Shown here piece by piece: positions 59,641 through 64,000 of a DNA stretch of 64,000 nucleotides. This stretch comes from Scylla paramamosain. Its lineage: Eukaryota > Arthropoda > Malacostraca > Decapoda > Portunidae. Numbering within the stretch: position 1 is the first letter of the stretch; every line of letters starts with the position of its first letter. The position numbers and the translations under genes are program-made. The notes beneath the pieces were generated by a model. The model did not search any database. It was given only the letters and a program-made list of their open reading frames with translations, and had not been told where the DNA came from. Location: positions 10,909,817-10,973,816 of the forward strand of contig NC_087181.1 of the NCBI RefSeq assembly GCF_035594125.1, in the 5' to 3' direction.

Positions 59641-62600
59641 GGACACTGGTCAAGGGCAACAAAAATCCAATAAAAAAAAATGCCCACTGAAATGCCAGTC
59701 CCATAAAAGGGTAAAAGCAGTGGTCAAAAATTGATGAATAAGTGTCTTGAAACCTCCCTCTTGAAGGAATTCAAGTCATAGGAAGGTGGAAATACAGAAG
59801 CAGGCAGGGAGTTTCAGATTTTACCAGAGAAAGGGATGAATGATTGAGAGTACTGGTTAACTCTTGCGTTAGAGAGGTGGACACAATAGGGGTGAGAGAA
59901 AAAAGAAAGTCTTGTGCAGCAAAGCCGCGGGAGGAGGGGAGGCATGCAGTTAGCAAGATCAGAAGAGCAGTTACCATGAAAATAGCGGTAGAAGACAGTT
60001 AGATATGCAACATTCCGGCGGTGAGAGAGAGGCTGAAGAGGAGTTAGAGTTAGAGTTAGAGGAGAGGAGTTGATGAGACGAAAAAGCTTTTGATTCCACC
60101 CTGTCTAGAAGAGCAGTATGAGTGGAAGCCCCCCAGACATGTGAAACATACTCCATACATGGACGGATAAGGCCTTTGTACAGAGTTAGCAGCTTGTGGG
60201 GAGGGGTGAGAAAAACTGGCGGAGACGTCTCAGAACGCCTAACTTCATAGAAGCTGTTTTAGCTAGAGATGAGATGTGAAGTTTCCAGTTCAGATTATAA
60301 GTAGAGGACAGACCAAGGATGTTCAGTGTAGAAGAGGGGGACAGTTGAGTGTCATTGAAGAAGAGGGGATAGTTGTCTGGAAGGTTGTGTCGAGTTGATA
60401 GATGGAAGAATTGAGTTTTTGAGGCATTGAACAATACCAAGTTTGCTCTGCCCCATTCAGAAATTTTAGAGAGATCAGAAGTCAAGCGTTCTGTGGCTTC
60501 CCTGCGTGATATGTTTACCTCCTGAAGGGTTGGACGTCTATGAAAAGACGTGGAAAAGTGCAGGGTGGTATCATTAGCGTAGGAGTGGATAGGACAAGAA
60601 GTTTGGTTTAGAAGATCATTAATGAATAATAAGAAGAGAGTGGGTGACAGGACAGAACCCTGAGGAACACCACTGTTAATAGATTTAGGAGAAGAACAGT
60701 GACCGTCTACCACAGCAGCAATAGAACGGTCAGAAAGGAAACTTGAGGTGAAATTACAGAGAGAAGGAGAGAAGCCGTAATAGGGTAGTTTGGAAATCAA
60801 AGCTTTGTGCCAGACTCTATCAAAAACTTTTGATATGTCCAAGGCAGCAGCAAAAGTTTCACCAAAATCTCTAAAAGAGGATGACCAAGACTCAGTAAGG
60901 AAAGCCAGAAGATCACCAGTAGAGCGGCCTTGACGAAACCCATACTGGCGATGAGATAGAAGGTTGTGAAGTGATAGATATTTAAGAATCTTCCTGTTGA
61001 GGATAGATTCAAAAACTTTAGATAGGCAGGAAATTAAAGCAATAGGACGGTAGTTTGAGGGATTAGAACGGTCACCCTTTTTAGGAACAGGTTGAATGTG
61101 GGCAAACTTCCAGCAAGAAGGAAAGGTAGATGTTGACAGACAGAGCTGAAAGAGTTTGACTAGGCAAGGTGCAAGCACGGAGGTACAGTTTCGGAGAACA
61201 ATAGGAGGGACCCCATCAGGTCCATAAGCCTTCCGAGGGTTTAGGCCAGCGAGGGCATGGAAAACATCATTGCGAAGAATTTTAATAGGTGGCATGAAGT
61301 AGTCATGCAGAGGGTGGAAGAGAGGGAGGAACAATTCCAGAATCATCCAAGGTAGAGTTTTTAGCAAAGGTTTGAGCGAAGAGTTCAGCTTTAGAAATAG
61401 ATGTGATAGCAGTGGTGCCATATGGTTGAAGTAGAGGAGGGAAAGAAGAAGAAGCAAAGTTATTGGATATATTTTTGGCTAGATGCCAGAAGTCACAAGG
61501 GGAGTTAGATCTTGAAAGGTTTTGACACTTTCTGTTAATGAAGGAGTTTTTGGCTAGTTGGAGAATAGACTTGGCATGGTTCCGGGCAGAAATATAAAGT
61601 GCATGAGATTCTGGTGATGGAAGGCTTAAGTACCTTTTGTGGGCCATCTCTCTATCATGTATAGCACGAGAACAAGCTGTGTTAAACCAAGGTTTAGAAG
61701 GTTTAGGACGAGAAAAAGAGTGAGGAATGTACGCCTCCATGCCAGACACTATCACCTCTGTTATGCGCTCAGCACACAAAGACGGGTCTCTAACACGGAA
61801 GCAGTAGTCATTCCAAGGAAAATCAGCAAAATACCTCCTCAGGTCCCCCCAACTAACAGAGGCAAAACGCCAGAGGCACCTTCGCTTAGGGGAATCCTGA
61901 GGAGGGATTGGAACGATAGGACAAGATACAGATATGAGATTGTGATCGGAGGAGCCCAGCAGAGAAGAAAGGGTGACAGCATAAGCAGAAGGATTAGAGG
62001 TCAGGAAAAGGTCAAGAATGTTGGGCATATCTCCAGGACGATCAGGAATACGAGTAGGGTGTTGCACCAATTGCTCTAGGTCGTGGAGGATAGCAAAGTT
62101 AGTTCACCTAGTTCACCAGGATGGTCAGTGAAGGGAGAGGAAAGCCAAAGCAGGTGGTGAACATTGAAGTCTCCAAGAATGGAGATCTCTGCAAAAAGGG
62201 AAGAGAGTCAGAATGTGCTCCACTTTGGAAGTTAAGTAGTCAAAGAATTTCTTATAGTCAGAGGAGTTAGGTGAGTGGTATACAGCACAGATAAATTTAG
62301 TTTAAGAGTGACTCTGTAGTCGTAGCCAGATGGTGGAAAACTCGGAAGATTCAAGAGCGTGGGCACGAAAGCAGGTTAAGTCACTGCGCACATAAACGCA
62401 GCATCCAGTTTTGGATCGAAAATGAGGATAGAGAAAGTAGGAGGGAACAGAAAAGGGGCTATTGTCAGTTGCCTCAGACACCTAAGTTTCAGTGAGGAAA
62501 AGAAGATGAGGTTTAGAAGAGGAGAGGTGGTGTTCTACAGATTGAAAATTAAATTTTAGACCGCGAATGTTGCAGAAGTTAATGAAGAAAAAGTTGAGGG

Positions 62601-62900
62601 GGGTGTCAAGACACTTGAGGTCGTCGACAGAAAGGCAGTCCGACCTGGGGACATTTATGGTCCCCTCCCCAGATGGGAACTCCAAGGCTGGTGTAGGAGT
62701 CGCTATTATGATTTTAAAATTTTTGAGTGAAGGGTGTGTGTGTTATTAGGTGCTTGTAGTTTTGTGTGGAGATGTAGGAACAATTAATGTAGGGGATGCT
62801 GTTCGTTTCTCTTTTTTTTTTTTTTTCCTTCTATAGGAGTTGCCGATCCAAAGGCCTGGCTCATGAGTGATCCTGAGCCACCAGTACCATCAAGATCAAG
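59630..62900 (-). mobile_element. Longer LINE copy with endonuclease and reverse transcriptase, frame-disrupted
   Basis: Minus-strand order: endonuclease start (62,482-62,685, FFINFCNIRGLKFNFQSVEH...LLFLTET), endonuclease C-terminal part (61,303-62,070, [14 protein letters not shown], the SDH motif), RT (60,186-61,457: LNPRKAYGPDGVPPIVL, NYRPIALISCLSKVFE, QYGFRQGRST, GVPQGSVLSPTLF, then YAND where YADD is expected) and a C-terminal block to about 59,720. Stops and frameshifts separate the blocks. The 3' end (59,630-59,700) matches that of the copy at 950-2912. It abuts the plus-strand LINE tail to tail. The exact 5' end near 62,840-62,910 is uncertain. Confidence 0.88.
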
Positions 62901-62909
62901 ATCAAGATT

Positions 62910-63287
62910 GCTGTATTTGGATTTGCTGCTGCTGAAGATGAAAGTCGAGAGGGGAGGAAGCGAAGGGTGTGGTCACGCCAAGTTTTACTAGAACAGTCTT
63001 TACGTGGTGAACCTAAAGTTTTAATGGAGTTTGAGAAGAAGGCTGATCCAGGTTCATTCTATGCGGCTTATAGAATGACTCCAGACACTTTTGATGGACT
63101 TTTGGTGCTACTCGTTCCTCATCTTGTAAAAGAAACCACGACTTTCAGGGACCCTGTTGGTGTACCTGAGCGCCTTGGCATCACACTAAGGTATGTAGCT
63201 TGCTACCACTTTGATTACTTAGATTCTGGATATAAAAGAATATTTTCTGGCACAATTGTGCTGATCTTTTCATTCATCATATTTTAA
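62910..63287 (+). pseudogene. HARBI1/PIF-Harbinger-like transposase N-terminal region
   Basis: The open frame reads AAAEDESREGRKRRVWSRQV, then LMEFEKKADPGSFYAAYRMT, PDTFDGLLVLLVPHL, and PERLGITLRYVA. The arrangement [RK]RR-W, then F..Y.RM....FD.LL..V.P.., then P.ERL.[VI]TLRY[LV]A is the N-terminal part of Harbinger-derived nucleases and ALP1/HARBI1 proteins. After RYVA the similarity stops, and AG|gtatgt at 63,191 could be a splice donor. The catalytic DDE part is not visible in the remaining sequence. It is either an element relic or a host gene split by LINEs. Confidence 0.7.
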
Positions 63288-64000
63288 GAATCATTTACCC
63301 TAGATGCAAACTGATACCACCTGATGCTCTGCTGGTCCTGGGAATGGGATGTTATGGAGATAAATCATAAACTTGGCCAAGGACAGCTAGGCGTGCGTTG
63401 CTGCTTGGGGCTGGACAAACTGCTATTATTGCACATTGCTTGTTATCATCCCTGTTAGGATAGGTTTAGTTAATATCTCTAGGGGTGGTCGAGGTGAGGC
63501 CACAATTTCTAGTCGACTTTTACTTTACTAAGTTACATGGTCATTTGCCAGAAAAAAAAAATGTTATATATAAGATCAACATATTGCAGCTCCTTGAATA
63601 TAAAGTATATAGAGGTGTAAATAGGTGTGGTGGTGTACTGGTGTAGTGCTGCGGCCACGAGGAAACACTGGCAGGCTTTGAAGATGGAGGTGGCGGAATC
63701 TCTGTTGTTGTTTACATTCAGACAGCGTAGCCGTATTTCTGAACTTGGAATACTTTTTGTTTGCTTTTTCTTGACATCACGGGCACACACATACATACAC
63801 AACATAATTTACAATTATTACAGTAACTAAAATTACAATTAAGTGCTTCATACAAATTTCTACTGCACTGGAATACTCAACAAAAAAAAAAGCACGGACA
63901 ACACCGCATCCGCACAAATGCACAGAGTTGACTTGGATTCATCTCTTCCGCACAGTGAGGGTGATAGAGCCGGACACCGAGCGGAGCCCGGTACACACAT
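63288..64000. other. No recognisable gene
   Basis: AT-rich, becoming GC-richer after about 63,890. The plus-strand frame 63,627-63,830 and minus-strand frame 63,533-63,805 show no recognisable domain. The final 120 bases could be the start of a neighbouring unit. Confidence 0.5.

Noticed and set aside
58300..63930. Shared CCGCATCCGC near 58,340 and 63,906 as transposon ends
   Set aside because: The copies are in direct, not inverted, orientation and flanks do not match, so they do not support TIRs.

Overview
This window looks like animal nuclear DNA, most likely from a decapod crustacean (inference). It has multi-exon genes with GT-AG introns, very dense microsatellites (GA, CA and TA dinucleotides; CTA, GTT and GGT triplets), several decayed non-LTR retrotransposons, a Tc1/mariner relic and a PIF/Harbinger-like relic. 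I see no bacterial features, tRNA, rRNA or CRISPR array.

Left part (about 1-19,640, minus strand): a complete coding model for the arthropod orthologue of CCAR1/CARP-1. It has 19 coding exons, all joined in consistent phase, giving 1,209 residues. It carries the N-terminal Q-rich region, S1-like domain, inactive-Nudix (DBC1-type) region, SAP domain, acidic/KE-rich region, EF-hand-like region and C-terminal coiled coil. Three of its introns have GC instead of GT at the 5' splice site. Its introns hold a LINE (950-2912), a second LINE tail (14,018-14,340), a Tc1 relic (16,960-17,400) and many simple repeats. A GC-rich stretch at 19,440-19,640 is the probable promoter.

Middle-left (19,640-28,060): mostly intergenic and repeat-rich. 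It contains perilipin (PAT-domain) exons on the plus strand at 22,005-22,217 and 22,665-22,743. The second exon is preceded by a partial tandem copy exactly 147 bp upstream.

Middle to right (28,063-57,202): a cluster of large predicted secretory-pathway proteins I cannot assign to a named family. On the plus strand are a 7-exon gene of 1,674 residues (28,063-35,374), a 6-exon gene of 1,543 residues (38,392-45,732) with a probable alternative terminal exon (46,113-47,026), and a 2-exon gene of 390 residues (55,691-57,202). On the minus strand are single-coding-exon genes of 613 residues (48,848-50,689) and 222 residues (54,258-54,926). They share a layout: N-terminal signal peptide, long low-complexity ectodomain rich in P, S, T, Q and H, then a C-terminal hydrophobic helix, usually followed by a run of arginines/lysines. 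This suggests diverged tandem paralogues encoding type I membrane or secreted mucin-like proteins, and it is the best candidate for an undescribed system here.

Right end (57,203-64,000): transposon territory. A 5'-truncated LINE (58,527-59,640, plus) abuts tail-to-tail with a longer LINE (59,630-62,900, minus) of the same family as the one at 950-2912. The pair apparently splits a Harbinger/HARBI1-like coding region (58,464-58,530 and 62,910-63,287).
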